DNA of 64,000 nt. Source: Alicyclobacillus kakegawensis NBRC 103104 (GTDB lineage: Bacteria > Bacillota > Bacilli > Alicyclobacillales > Alicyclobacillaceae). The DNA is taken from NCBI RefSeq assembly GCF_001552655.1, contig NZ_BCRP01000013.1:1-64000 (forward strand), read 5' to 3'. Under the pieces are notes generated by a model, which saw only the letters and a program-made list of their open reading frames with translations, ran no database searches and was not told where the DNA came from. The position numbers and the translations under genes were made by a program. Below, in pieces: positions 49,025 to 57,631 of this stretch (positions are counted from its first letter, which is position 1; every line of letters begins with the position of its first letter).

Positions 49025-51720
49025 CCATGCTGGACGTCCACGGTGGGCGAATAGAGGATTATATGGAGGATACGGGCCTGGCCGAGACGGAGATTGTGGA
49101 TTTCAGCGCCAATATCAATCCCTTAGGTCCTCCGAGATCCGTGCAGGCCGCCATAGCGGACGCCCTGCCAAGCGTCCGCCATTACCCCGACATCCATCAG
49201 CGCCAAGTCAGGCGCGTGTTGTCTGAACGCTTTCAGGTCGGTGAAGAGTGTATCCTTTGCGGCAATGGAGCCAGTGAAGTAATCGATCTGTTTTTCCGCG
49301 CGCTGCGTCCAGCACGTGTCCACCTGGTTGAACCTGCCTTCGCAGAATACGCGCGGTTTGCCCGGCGCAGCGGAGCGGACATCCATGTACTGACTGCCGC
49401 CTCCGAACTGCTGGCCGGGCGACTGGAGCCGGTCCTGAAGAGACTGGACGCGGCGGTGCGACCTGGTGATGCCGTAGTCCTGAACAACCCGCACAATCCC
49501 AGCGGCCGCTTCTTTTTCCGCTCGGTGTGGGAACCGTTCGTCCTCGATTGGGCGGAACGCGGCGTCTGGGTGTTGTGCGACGAGTCGTTTCTGGATTTTC
49601 GGAAGGACGGGGACGCGCACTCGGCCATTCACCTGTCTGCCCAAACGCGGCGCCTTGTGACCGTGCGTTCAGCGACCAAGGTGTACGCCATGCCCGGCCT
49701 GCGCTTTGGCTTTGGCGTCGCGCACCCCGATACAGTGCGCCGTTTGGAGGCGGGGCGAGACCCTTGGAGCGTCAACCGCCTGGCGCAAGCAGCGGCAGCG
49801 GCCGCTTACCAGGATGACTCGTTTCTGCAGGAGACTTGGCGCTGGTTGGCAGAGGAACAGGATTTTCTTGCCGCGCGCTGGGGGAGGGAGGCAGACTGGC
49901 GGTGGTATGCGGGAGACGCCAACTTCTTTCTCGTTCGGTGGAATGACGCGTCGGTCGAGGGGTTGCTTGTGTATCTCCAACGGCAGGGACTGTTCCTCCG
50001 CTCCTGCGCCAACTTTCCGGGGCTGGGACCGAACTTTTTGCGCATTGCCGTCCGCAGCCGTCCCGAGAATGAACGGCTGTGGCAAGCGGTGACGAGCTAC
50101 CTGCATTCCTCTGCGTCCAGGCCCGCCGCGGTCTCTCTGCCGCATATCCCAGAGCCTGTTCCGCGCCGGGCCAAAAGTCTCATGCTGGTCGGCACCGCAT
50201 CGGGTGTCGGCAAGAGCGTGTTGACTGCAGCGCTGTGCCGCATTTTGCACGAGGACGGGGTGGATGTCGCCCCGTTTAAGGCGCAGAACATGTCGCTGAA
50301 CTCCGCCGTCACCCCCTCCGGGCGCGAAATTGGCCGGGCGCAGGCGGTGCAGGCCGAGGCATGCGGAATTCCTCCCAATGAGCATATGAATCCCGTGCTG
50401 CTCAAGCCAACCGGTCCGCACCAGAGCCAAGTGGTCTTGCAAGGGCGCGTGTACGACTCGGTCACTGCCAGGGAGTACTTTGCCGGCGACAAGCGTGAGC
50501 TGTGGAACGCCGTGCAGGAAAGCTACGCCTACCTGGCCGAGCGCCACCAGGTGGTGGTCATCGAAGGGGCCGGGAGCCCGGTGGAAGTCAATCTCAAGGC
50601 GCGCGACATCGCCAATTTCAAGGTGGCAGCGATGGCGGACGCGGACGTGCTGCTCGTGGCGGACATCGACAGAGGGGGCGTCTTCGCGTCCATCGTCGGT
50701 ACGCTGGCGCTGCTTGACGCGGACGAACGAGCGCGCGTGAAAGGCATTCTCATCAATCGCTTTCGGGGCGATGCGAGCCTGTTTCGCGAGGGAGTGCGGT
50801 GGTTGGAGCAGCGGACTGGCCTGCCGGTCGTGGGCGTGGTTCCGTTCATTCCCCGCATCGGCATCGATGAGGAAGACTCTGTGGCCTTGGACTCCGTCCG
50901 CTACCAAGGCGGAGGACCGGCAACGGACCAGCACCGGATCCCCGACGCACACCAACTCCGGATCGCCATCGTGCGGCTGCCGCATATCGCCAATTTTACC
51001 GATTTCGATCCATTGTTTTTGGAGCCGCAGGTAGAGGCTCACTTTTGTACCCGGCCCGAGGAGCTGCGGGGCGCGGCCGCGGTCGTACTGCCGGGGACCA
51101 AGAGCACGTTGCTGGATCTGGCCTGGCTGCATGAGTCCGGATGGGCACAGGCCTTGCAATCGTTTGCCGAGGCAGGCGGATGGGTGCTCGGCATCTGTGG
51201 GGGCTTTCAGATGCTGGGCGTGCATGTACTCGATCCGTACGGTATTGAGGCTGGGGCGGACGAGGAGCCAGGACTTGACTTGCTTCCGGTCAGCACGGAA
51301 ATTTTGCCACGCAAGCGCACCGCGCTGGTCCGGGCGGAGTTGATGGGCCCGTTTGCTCCCCTGCGCGTCGATGGGTACGAGATCCATATGGGGAAAACGA
51401 ATTGGCAAAGTGAATCGGTGCTGCCGTTTGCCCGTCTTGAGGCGGACACCGACGGGCGGGCGCGTGTGGACGGGTGTATCGCCGAGGACGGCCGTGTCAT
51501 CGGCACCTATCTGCACGGAATACTCCACAATGACGATTTTCGGCATGCTTGGTTGCGTCGCCTCTGTCAAGCGCGGGGCGTACCTTTTTACTCGGTGCCC
51601 TTGCGGGCGCAGGCGGTGCGCGAGCAGGCGTTGGCACGCCTGGCCGAGGTGGTGCGCAACCATGTCCAGCTTCCCCGAATCTATGAATGGCTGGGGATAT
51701 CGAGCGGTTTTGTATCTTAA
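49021..51720 (+). CDS. cobQ: fusion of threonine-phosphate decarboxylase (CobD-type) and cobyric acid synthase (CobQ)
   Basis: An 899-residue two-domain enzyme. Residues 1-365 are a fold type I PLP aminotransferase-like decarboxylase: IVDFSANINPLGPP, ILCGNGASEVIDLFFRA, VVLNNPHNPSGRFFF, WVLCDESFLDF and the lysine K220 in VRSATKVYAMPGLRFGF. It should make (R)-1-amino-2-propanol phosphate from threonine phosphate. After a short linker, residues 384-899 are CobQ: LMLVGTASGVGKSVLTAAL, VAPFKAQNMSLNSAVTPSG, MNPVLLKPTGPHQSQVV, and a glutamine amidotransferase with C726 in LGICGGFQML and H832 in GTYLHGIL. CobQ amidates adenosylcobyrinic acid a,c-diamide to cobyric acid. Both products are the substrates of CbiB. 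No frameshift separates the domains. Confidence 0.93.
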   Translation: MTMLDVHGGRIEDYMEDTGLAETEIVDFSANINPLGPPRSVQAAIADALPSVRHYPDIHQRQVRRVLSERFQVGEECILCGNGASEVIDLFFRALRPARVHLVEPAFAEYARFARRSGADIHVLTAASELLAGRLEPVLKRLDAAVRPGDAVVLNNPHNPSGRFFFRSVWEPFVLDWAERGVWVLCDESFLDFRKDGDAHSAIHLSAQTRRLVTVRSATKVYAMPGLRFGFGVAHPDTVRRLEAGRDPWSVNRLAQAAAAAAYQDDSFLQETWRWLAEEQDFLAARWGREADWRWYAGDANFFLVRWNDASVEGLLVYLQRQGLFLRSCANFPGLGPNFLRIAVRSRPENERLWQAVTSYLHSSASRPAAVSLPHIPEPVPRRAKSLMLVGTASGVGKSVLTAALCRILHEDGVDVAPFKAQNMSLNSAVTPSGREIGRAQAVQAEACGIPPNEHMNPVLLKPTGPHQSQVVLQGRVYDSVTAREYFAGDKRELWNAVQESYAYLAERHQVVVIEGAGSPVEVNLKARDIANFKVAAMADADVLLVADIDRGGVFASIVGTLALLDADERARVKGILINRFRGDASLFREGVRWLEQRTGLPVVGVVPFIPRIGIDEEDSVALDSVRYQGGGPATDQHRIPDAHQLRIAIVRLPHIANFTDFDPLFLEPQVEAHFCTRPEELRGAAAVVLPGTKSTLLDLAWLHESGWAQALQSFAEAGGWVLGICGGFQMLGVHVLDPYGIEAGADEEPGLDLLPVSTEILPRKRTALVRAELMGPFAPLRVDGYEIHMGKTNWQSESVLPFARLEADTDGRARVDGCIAEDGRVIGTYLHGILHNDDFRHAWLRRLCQARGVPFYSVPLRAQAVREQALARLAEVVRNHVQLPRIYEWLGISSGFVS

Positions 51721-51801
51721 GGTGAGTCTGGTAAACTAATTCTTGAGCCTCTTGTTAAGATAAGACGCGGACAGATACGTCTGTTGGCCAGGAGGTGAAA
51801 A

Positions 51802-53277
51802 ATGGAAGTTGGGCTGCTGCTGTTGTCGCTTGTCCTCATTGCTGGCGTCTATTCAGCCCGGGTGAACAGTCGCATTGGATTTCCAGCGTTGATTGGCTTT
51901 GTCTTGATAGGCGTCCTCATCGGTCCCAACGGGTTCGGCATCGCGCCGCGGATAGACGAACACGTGGCCCAGTACCTCGGTTATGTCGCTTTGATTCTCA
52001 TTTTGTTTGAAGGTGGTTTGCATACCTCCTGGACACGCATCCGTAACGCGTGGGCCCCTTCCCTGTCATTGGCCACGCTGGGCGTGCTCATCAGCTCCGC
52101 GTTCATGACGGTTCTGGTTCTGGAACTGCTCCATCTGCCGTTCTATGCGGCGGCGCTGTTGGGCGTGGCTGTCAGTTCCACGGATGCGGCCTCCGTGTTC
52201 TCCATCCTTGGCGGAGCCTCCTTGCGGCGCAGGTTGGTGGATATCCTTGAGGTCGAATCCGGCACCAACGACCCGATGGCGTTTTTTCTCACGCTCATCC
52301 TCATCGAATGGGCGGAACACGGGCCAGGTTCGCCAGGGGCCGCCACTTTGCACGTGGTTGTCCTGTTCGGTTTGCAGATGCTGGTCGGCTTGGCTGCTGG
52401 CGTGGCCATCGGGTATGCAGGCTCCTTCGTGAACCAGCGGATTAAACTGGACACAGGCGGGCTCTATCCAACCCTCTCCCTGGCGTTTGCCTTGCTCGCT
52501 TTCGGGGTCGCCAGCGTCCTCGATGGCAGCGGGTTTCTGGCGGTATATGTGGCCTCCGTGTGGATGGCCAACCATCGTCTCGAACACCGCTACAGCATCC
52601 TGCGTTTCCACGAAGGCGTCTCGTGGACCATGCATATCATCATGTTTGTGGTGTTGGGGCTGCAATTGAATCTCACAGGGGTTTATCGCATTATAGTGCC
52701 CGGCTTGGGACTGGCAGTCGGGGCGCTGTTTCTGGCACGGCCGACAGCCGTGTGGCTGTCCACGCTGGGCATGGGATTGAACTGGCGGGAAAAGGTGTTC
52801 TTGAGTTGGGCCGGTTTGCGGGGCGCCGTGCCGATTGTGTTGGTCTTGACGGCCATGCTTGCCCCCGTATATACACCCGGGACCATGCTCGACGCCGTGT
52901 TTTTCGTCGTGTTGGCATCCACTTTGGTGCAGGGCTTGACGGTCGTCCCGTTCGCCAAACGACTTGACCTGTTTGATCCGTCCCCTTCCGAAGGGCTGTT
53001 TGAATTGGTGGCGATAGCCCGGGAGAATGCGATTGTCCTGCCGGTGGAGATTGTTGCGGATTCACCCTTGGTGGAAAGGAAGCTGGTGGAGGTTCCGTTT
53101 CCGCCCAACACCCTCTGTTACGCCGTCGTTCGCGGCGGAAGCGTTCTGGTTCCGCGCGGGGCGACGCGGCTGCAGGCGAATGACCACCTGTTGGTGCTTT
53201 CCGATCGGCGGCACATTCCCGATTTAATGCGCTTGTTTGCCAATGAGTCTGTCGGTTCACCCCAATTCCTCCCATGA
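51802..53277 (+). CDS. monovalent cation/proton antiporter, NhaP2/CvrA-type
   Basis: A 491-residue membrane protein. Residues 1-390 are a sodium/hydrogen exchanger domain of about 12 helices: RIGFPALIGFVLIGVLIGP, LILILFEGGLHTSWTRIR, SSTDAASVFSILGGASLRRR, ILEVESGTNDPMAFFLTL with the ion-binding ND pair, and WREKVFLSWAGLRGAVPIVL. Residues 405-485 are a TrkA-C (RCK C) ligand domain: PVEIVADSPLVERKLVEVP and ATRLQANDHLLVLSD. This is the potassium/proton antiporter type regulated by nucleotides. Start ATG 51802 follows CAGGAGGTG. The 80-base gap upstream holds a GACG-type hairpin but no recognised riboswitch. Confidence 0.88.
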   Translation: MEVGLLLLSLVLIAGVYSARVNSRIGFPALIGFVLIGVLIGPNGFGIAPRIDEHVAQYLGYVALILILFEGGLHTSWTRIRNAWAPSLSLATLGVLISSAFMTVLVLELLHLPFYAAALLGVAVSSTDAASVFSILGGASLRRRLVDILEVESGTNDPMAFFLTLILIEWAEHGPGSPGAATLHVVVLFGLQMLVGLAAGVAIGYAGSFVNQRIKLDTGGLYPTLSLAFALLAFGVASVLDGSGFLAVYVASVWMANHRLEHRYSILRFHEGVSWTMHIIMFVVLGLQLNLTGVYRIIVPGLGLAVGALFLARPTAVWLSTLGMGLNWREKVFLSWAGLRGAVPIVLVLTAMLAPVYTPGTMLDAVFFVVLASTLVQGLTVVPFAKRLDLFDPSPSEGLFELVAIARENAIVLPVEIVADSPLVERKLVEVPFPPNTLCYAVVRGGSVLVPRGATRLQANDHLLVLSDRRHIPDLMRLFANESVGSPQFLP

Positions 53278-53302
53278 AAACGGGTCTGCAGCGGGGAAGG
53301 CA

Positions 53303-54229
53303 TCATCCCAGGGCCGGATCGAGCAGCCCGTAAAGCCAAACTCTCCGGCCGGGCAGCGGTACGCCTCGCCACGTCATCAGCGGCGAGATCATGGTCTCCT
53401 GCCAACCGGCCTGCTCAAGGTAGCGGCGGAATTCGGTTTGGGCACTGGGCACGTCCACGCGCATCATCCCGGTTGCCAACCGTTCGGCGGCAGCGGTCAC
53501 ACTCTTGGCCACGGCCAGGGATTCTGCCAGCAGCGGGCCTATGGTGAGCGCGCCGGGTTTGGGCACGAGGACGGCGGTGCCAACGAGCTGTCGTTCGCGG
53601 TTCCGTGCGGCTACGGACAAGCGGGCGAGGTTTCGCAGCGCCTGTCTATCTGGTTGATCTGCGGGGGAGAGGAACAGGCGATGGCGGGGCGCGCCGTTGG
53701 CTTCCTGGTCGAGGCGGGCGATGAGGGACCAGTCTCTGGGGCTTATCTCCACGCATCTCGCCAACTGCCAGTCATTTTCCGTCTCTTCGTCGATGAGGAC
53801 GTCCGCGTGGATGCCGGGTGATGCCGTGTCGCCTCCAATCGGACGCTGCATGCGGTGGATGAAGCCGACCGTCTCAAACCCCAGCGATTCATAGAGACGG
53901 TAGCCCGGCGCGGTGGAGACCAATGACACGCAGGCTGCCCGCGACTGGGCGTAGGCTAAACAGGCGGATACCAAGCGGCGTCCGATGCCGCGCCGTTGGA
54001 CATCAGGGTGAACCATGACCATGCCGATGGAGGCCCATGTGGGTGGGTAGGCGAACACGGCGGCGGTCGCGAGCAATTGGCGGCTGCGACGCAGACCAAT
54101 CACCCACCCAGAGGTCAAAAGCCACAGCACCTGTTGGCGGCGAAACGCCCATCCCAGCTGGGCAGCCAGTGCCTGAACGGCCGCCGCGTCCGACGTGCGC
54201 AAAACCTCCCAATCGTCGCTGCTGTTCAT
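53303..54229 (-). CDS. GNAT acetyltransferase with second GNAT-like domain
   Basis: A 308-residue protein. Residues 20-145 are a GNAT domain: ATAAVFAYPPTWASIGMVMV, HPDVQRRGIGRRLVSACL as CoA loop, APGYRLYESLGFETVGFIHR. Residues 150-300 form a second, degenerate GNAT-like part of the Acetyltransf_18 kind (DWSLIARLDQEANGAPRH, VGTAVLVPKPGALTIGPL, YLEQAGWQETMISPLMTW). ATG 54229 follows AAAGGAGAC. The stop is 25 bases from that of the convergent antiporter gene. Confidence 0.8.
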   Translation of the reverse strand: MNSSDDWEVLRTSDAAAVQALAAQLGWAFRRQQVLWLLTSGWVIGLRRSRQLLATAAVFAYPPTWASIGMVMVHPDVQRRGIGRRLVSACLAYAQSRAACVSLVSTAPGYRLYESLGFETVGFIHRMQRPIGGDTASPGIHADVLIDEETENDWQLARCVEISPRDWSLIARLDQEANGAPRHRLFLSPADQPDRQALRNLARLSVAARNRERQLVGTAVLVPKPGALTIGPLLAESLAVAKSVTAAAERLATGMMRVDVPSAQTEFRRYLEQAGWQETMISPLMTWRGVPLPGRRVWLYGLLDPALG

Positions 54230-54369
54230 CCGTTTGTCTCCTTTGCTCCCTCTTATCTCTGACGCCATTCTATCACGGCGCACTCATAGCGCGTACCCAT
54301 CTGCTGTCGCGGCAGAGCGACGAGGCATAAGTGGGGGGGATTTCGCGAACATTGTAACCTGTCACAGTC

Positions 54370-56004
54370 ATGACAGGGGGATCGTCCATGCATCCATTGC
54401 AAACGGTGGCCGACGTCTTCGTCATCATCGCCTTCATCCTGGGCAGCCTTCTCCTGCTTGCGCTGGCGGGGATTGTCCTGATGCTGTACGTGCATGATCG
54501 GCGGCAAGACCAGCATCCCGTCCTGCGCAACTTTCCCGTCATTGGCATGGCGCGCTATTTTCTTGAGAAGATAGGTCCTGAACTGCGCCAGTATCTTTAC
54601 AACAGCGACACGGAGGGCAAACCGTTTTCCCGTGTCGATTACGAGACCATCGTTAAGAGCGCCAAGTATCAACGCAATGTGATTGGCTTCGGTTCACAGC
54701 GGGATTTCGACAGGCCTGGGTATTACATCCGCAACGCGATGTTTCCCAAGCAAATGGAGGAGCTGCGGATGGACCGCGAGACGCGCGTGAAAAGCAAAAA
54801 ATATGTCCTGGTGTCCGATCCGCTGTTTGGACAACGAAAGGAGAAGTGGGTGGATGCGAGTCCGTTGGCGTACCTGTTGGCCGACGAGGACGCCATCACG
54901 ATTGGCGCGGGGGTAGCGCACCCGTTTGTGGTCAAGGGTCAGATTGGCATGTCCGGCATGAGCTTTGGCGCCCTGGGCAGCCACGCCATCTTGGCTCTCT
55001 CGCACGGCCTGGCCATCGCCAAGGGAACCTGGATGAATACGGGGGAAGGTGGGCTGTCGTCCTACCACCTGGCCGGCGGAGTGGATATCATCATGCAGAT
55101 TGGTCCCGGACTGTTCGGGGTGCGCGACGCCCACGGCCGGTTCAATTGGGACGAACTGCGGCGCAAAGCGGAATTGCCGCAGGTGCGCGCCTTTGAGTTG
55201 AAACTGGCACAGGGAGCGAAGGCGCGTGGCGGTCATATCGACGGCGACAAGGTCACACCTGAAATCGCCAAGATTCGTCTGGTGGAACCCTACAAGCCTA
55301 TCGACAGTCCCAACCGTTTCCACGAGTTTGACGACTTGCCGTCACTGTTCGATTTTGTGGAGCGCATCCGCGCCGCGACCGGCAAACCCGTGGGAATGAA
55401 GATGGTGGTCGGCAGTCCGGAACAGGCTGACGAGTTGGCGGCGTACATGCGCCAATCCGGGGCAGGGCCGGATTTTATCACCATCGACGGCGGGGAAGGC
55501 GGGACGGGAGCTTCTTATCAAGAGCTGGCGGATACCGTGGGACTGCCCATCAAGTCGGCGCTGCGTCTGGTTGACGCTGCCCTGATCCGCCACGGGGTGC
55601 GTGACCGGGTGCGGCTGATAGCTTCCGGAAAATTATTTTCACCCGACAGGGTGGCGGTCGCCTTGGCCATGGGGGCGGACCTGGTCAACATAGCGCGCGG
55701 GTTCATGATCACGGTGGGCTGCATTCAGGCCCTGAAGTGTCATGCAAATATCTGTCCGGTTGGGGTCGCCACAACCAATCCGGCTCTGGAGAAGGCCCTC
55801 GTGGTGGACGAAAAGAAGTATCGAGTGGCTAACTACGTGGTCACGATGCGGGAGGGCTTGTTTCGGCTGGCGGCTGCGGCCGGTCTGAATTCGCCTGTCC
55901 AGTTCACGCGTTCGCACGTGGTCTTTCAAGATGTTGCCGGAAGAGTGTCCAGTCTGGATGAGGCGGAGCCGGTCTTGAGCCGCCAGGGAATCGCCGGGCC
56001 CTGA
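54370..56004 (+). CDS. FMN-binding glutamate synthase-like protein (GltB2/YerD type), membrane-anchored
   Basis: A 544-residue protein. Residues 15-42 form a membrane anchor (VFVIIAFILGSLLLLALAGI). The rest matches the central FMN and 3Fe-4S domain of glutamate synthase: GMSGMSFGALGSHAILALS, MNTGEGGLSSYHLAGG, FITIDGGEGGTGASYQEL and the cluster cysteines in CIQALKCHANICPVGVATT. It lacks the glutaminase domain, as in B. subtilis YerD. The physiological reaction of stand-alone GltB2 proteins is not clear. ATG 54370 or 54388 may start; GACAGGGGGAT lies between them. Confidence 0.85.
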   Translation: MTGGSSMHPLQTVADVFVIIAFILGSLLLLALAGIVLMLYVHDRRQDQHPVLRNFPVIGMARYFLEKIGPELRQYLYNSDTEGKPFSRVDYETIVKSAKYQRNVIGFGSQRDFDRPGYYIRNAMFPKQMEELRMDRETRVKSKKYVLVSDPLFGQRKEKWVDASPLAYLLADEDAITIGAGVAHPFVVKGQIGMSGMSFGALGSHAILALSHGLAIAKGTWMNTGEGGLSSYHLAGGVDIIMQIGPGLFGVRDAHGRFNWDELRRKAELPQVRAFELKLAQGAKARGGHIDGDKVTPEIAKIRLVEPYKPIDSPNRFHEFDDLPSLFDFVERIRAATGKPVGMKMVVGSPEQADELAAYMRQSGAGPDFITIDGGEGGTGASYQELADTVGLPIKSALRLVDAALIRHGVRDRVRLIASGKLFSPDRVAVALAMGADLVNIARGFMITVGCIQALKCHANICPVGVATTNPALEKALVVDEKKYRVANYVVTMREGLFRLAAAAGLNSPVQFTRSHVVFQDVAGRVSSLDEAEPVLSRQGIAGP

Positions 56005-56020
56005 CGGCGGCCGTACCCGC

Positions 56021-56227
56021 TCACCGTTTTGGCTGGTGATGCGGGGGATGCATGGGGGGAGCAAACGGTATACGCGGCCGCTGGCTGTGAATGGGTGGGA
56101 CCGGAGGCGCTAGAAGCCCTCTCCGTTTGACGCCCTGGTGGGCGATCTTGACCAACTCCCGCACCCTTTCATCCTGGGCGACATGGAACGCCAAGGAACC
56201 AAACTTGAGAAAGGTGTCCAGCTTCAA
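56021..56227 (-). CDS. small basic protein of unknown function (68 residues)
   Basis: The minus strand encodes LDTFLKFGSLAFHVAQDERV and then RELVKIAHQGVKRRGLL, an amphipathic helical part, followed by a proline- and histidine-rich tail. The start is TTG 56227 behind GAAGGGAA. The protein-like first half and the ribosome site support a real gene, and I believe similar small proteins exist in Bacilli, but I cannot name a family. The following 230 bases up to dedA show no gene. Confidence 0.5.
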   Translation of the reverse strand: MKLDTFLKFGSLAFHVAQDERVRELVKIAHQGVKRRGLLAPPVPPIHSQRPRIPFAPPMHPPHHQPKR

Positions 56228-56456
56228 TTCCCTTCACCCGCCTCTTTGACGCATGAATTGAGCCCGCAGGCCAAAGGACTAGGGGCTTTGCCATCTACCG
56301 TATTCGCTCGGCCACCCTGTGTGCTGGCGAATGCCTGGAGCGTGGCACCAGGCGGGTAATGGGCTTGGGTATAGCGCTGTCCGTTTGGCGCCAGACTGGG
56401 AGAATAGGTATCCTGTGCTGGAGAGCAGCGCAAATTTTCGATGCAGGAGCATAAAC

Positions 56457-57056
56457 GTGCATTTTGACATTCTGGAATGGTTGCAACACTATGGCTACTT
56501 CGGCGTACTCCTTATTCTGCTGTTGGAACCTATCGGCATCCCGTTCCCAGCGGAGACGACACTGACTGTGGCTGGCGTCGAGTGGACTCGGGGTGTGTTT
56601 CACCTTTTGCCTCTCTGGTTGGCCGCTGTCGTCGGCAACGTGACTGGATCCACCGTCGCTTACGTCATCGGGCGCTATCTGGGGCGTCCCGTGATTGTTC
56701 GCTTTGGGCGGCACGTGGGCATCACTCAGACACGCCTCGATGCGGTGGCAAATGGATTCAACCGCTATCAGGGCGGGATTGTGCTGGTCTCCAAGTTTAT
56801 TGCTGGCATCCGTGTCCTCGTTCCCTATGTGGCCGGCATCGAAAACATGTCCGTCATTCGATTCAGCCTCTACAATGTATTCGGCACGCTGGTTTGGACG
56901 GCCGTCTTCATCGTGCTGGGACGCACACTCGGCGTGGAATGGGCGCGGTACCATCACCTTCTCGAGCAGCACCGGGCGGTGATTGGGGTCGGTCTGATCC
57001 TTTTCGTGGCTGTCTTGGTGAGTTGGTGTGTGTATAGGCGGCGCACATCTGTGTGA
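56457..57056 (+). CDS. DedA family membrane protein
   Basis: A 199-residue member of the DedA/SNARE-associated family of flippase-like membrane proteins. Marks: YFGVLLILLLEPIGIPFPAE, VVGNVTGSTVAYVIGRYLGR with the conserved glycines, FNRYQGGIVLVSKFIAGIR and RVLVPYVAGIENMSVIRFS with the F/RFxPxxR-like motif, and a final helix. Family members move undecaprenyl phosphate or other lipids. GTG 56457 follows AGGAG at eight bases. Confidence 0.88.
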   Translation: MHFDILEWLQHYGYFGVLLILLLEPIGIPFPAETTLTVAGVEWTRGVFHLLPLWLAAVVGNVTGSTVAYVIGRYLGRPVIVRFGRHVGITQTRLDAVANGFNRYQGGIVLVSKFIAGIRVLVPYVAGIENMSVIRFSLYNVFGTLVWTAVFIVLGRTLGVEWARYHHLLEQHRAVIGVGLILFVAVLVSWCVYRRRTSV

Positions 57057-57238
57057 ACCTGGGCCGGCGTTCCCTTTGCAACTGGCGGGATGCCAGGTCG
57101 GCGCTGTGGGCCGGAGGCGCATACGCGGGGTGTCCGGAATCCGGCTCTCGGTTCGGGCGCCAGCACGGGTTATCTGCCCTGACGCCGCACCTTGGCCTCT
57201 CATAGCATGAACCATCTCAGGAGAGGGGAGTGTGTGCG

Positions 57239-57373
57239 TTGTACGGAGCGTTTGGAGGCTACACCCGTTGGGCGGTCGTGTTTCTTATCATCTTCGTTCT
57301 GTTCTTCCTCCTGGTGCCGGCTGTATATGTCGGCGGCGCCGACGGAGCTGCAGGGGCGCCGGGCGTGTATTGA
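57239..57373 (+). CDS. YjcZ-like small membrane protein (44 residues)
   Basis: TTG 57239 follows GGAGAGGGGAG. The peptide has a glycine/tyrosine-rich start (YGAFGGYTRW), one membrane helix (AVVFLIIFVLFFLLVPAVY) and a Gly/Ala-rich tail ending at TGA 57371-57373. This layout is that of YjcZ-type small sporulation proteins found in clusters in Bacillales. It is too short for usual gene finders. The 200 bases after it up to the metQ terminator hold nothing I can identify. Confidence 0.5.
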   Translation: MYGAFGGYTRWAVVFLIIFVLFFLLVPAVYVGGADGAAGAPGVY

Positions 57374-57570
57374 GGCCGGTTGGCCGAACCGCGTCCCCGA
57401 TCCCGGTTTGTGAGTGATCCTGTGCATGGGCCTTGACGCACCGGCAGGCCGCGAAGGCAAGGAGGCCATTCTCCTGCCCTGGCCTGCTGGCATCCCTTTG
57501 CCGGCCGCGGCGGCTTCACGCTTTCGATGAACTGCGGTTTGCCGGACAGGTTGGCCTGGTTTCACCTGAT

Positions 57571-57617
57571 AAAAAATGGACGATGTCCCCCAGACAGCAC
57601 AGATTGAGGGACCGTCC
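57571..57617 (-). terminator. rho-independent terminator after metQ
   Basis: On the minus strand GGACGGTCCC (57617-57608) pairs with GGGACATCGTCC (57589-57578) apart from a two-base bulge, and is followed after one base by six T (57576-57571). Confidence 0.75.
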
Positions 57618-57631
57618 AGCGCCATCCTGGC

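Noticed and set aside
49669-51663. 664-codon open frame antisense to cobD/cobQ
   Set aside because: Same effect: lack of stops opposite a strong coding frame, no family resemblance.
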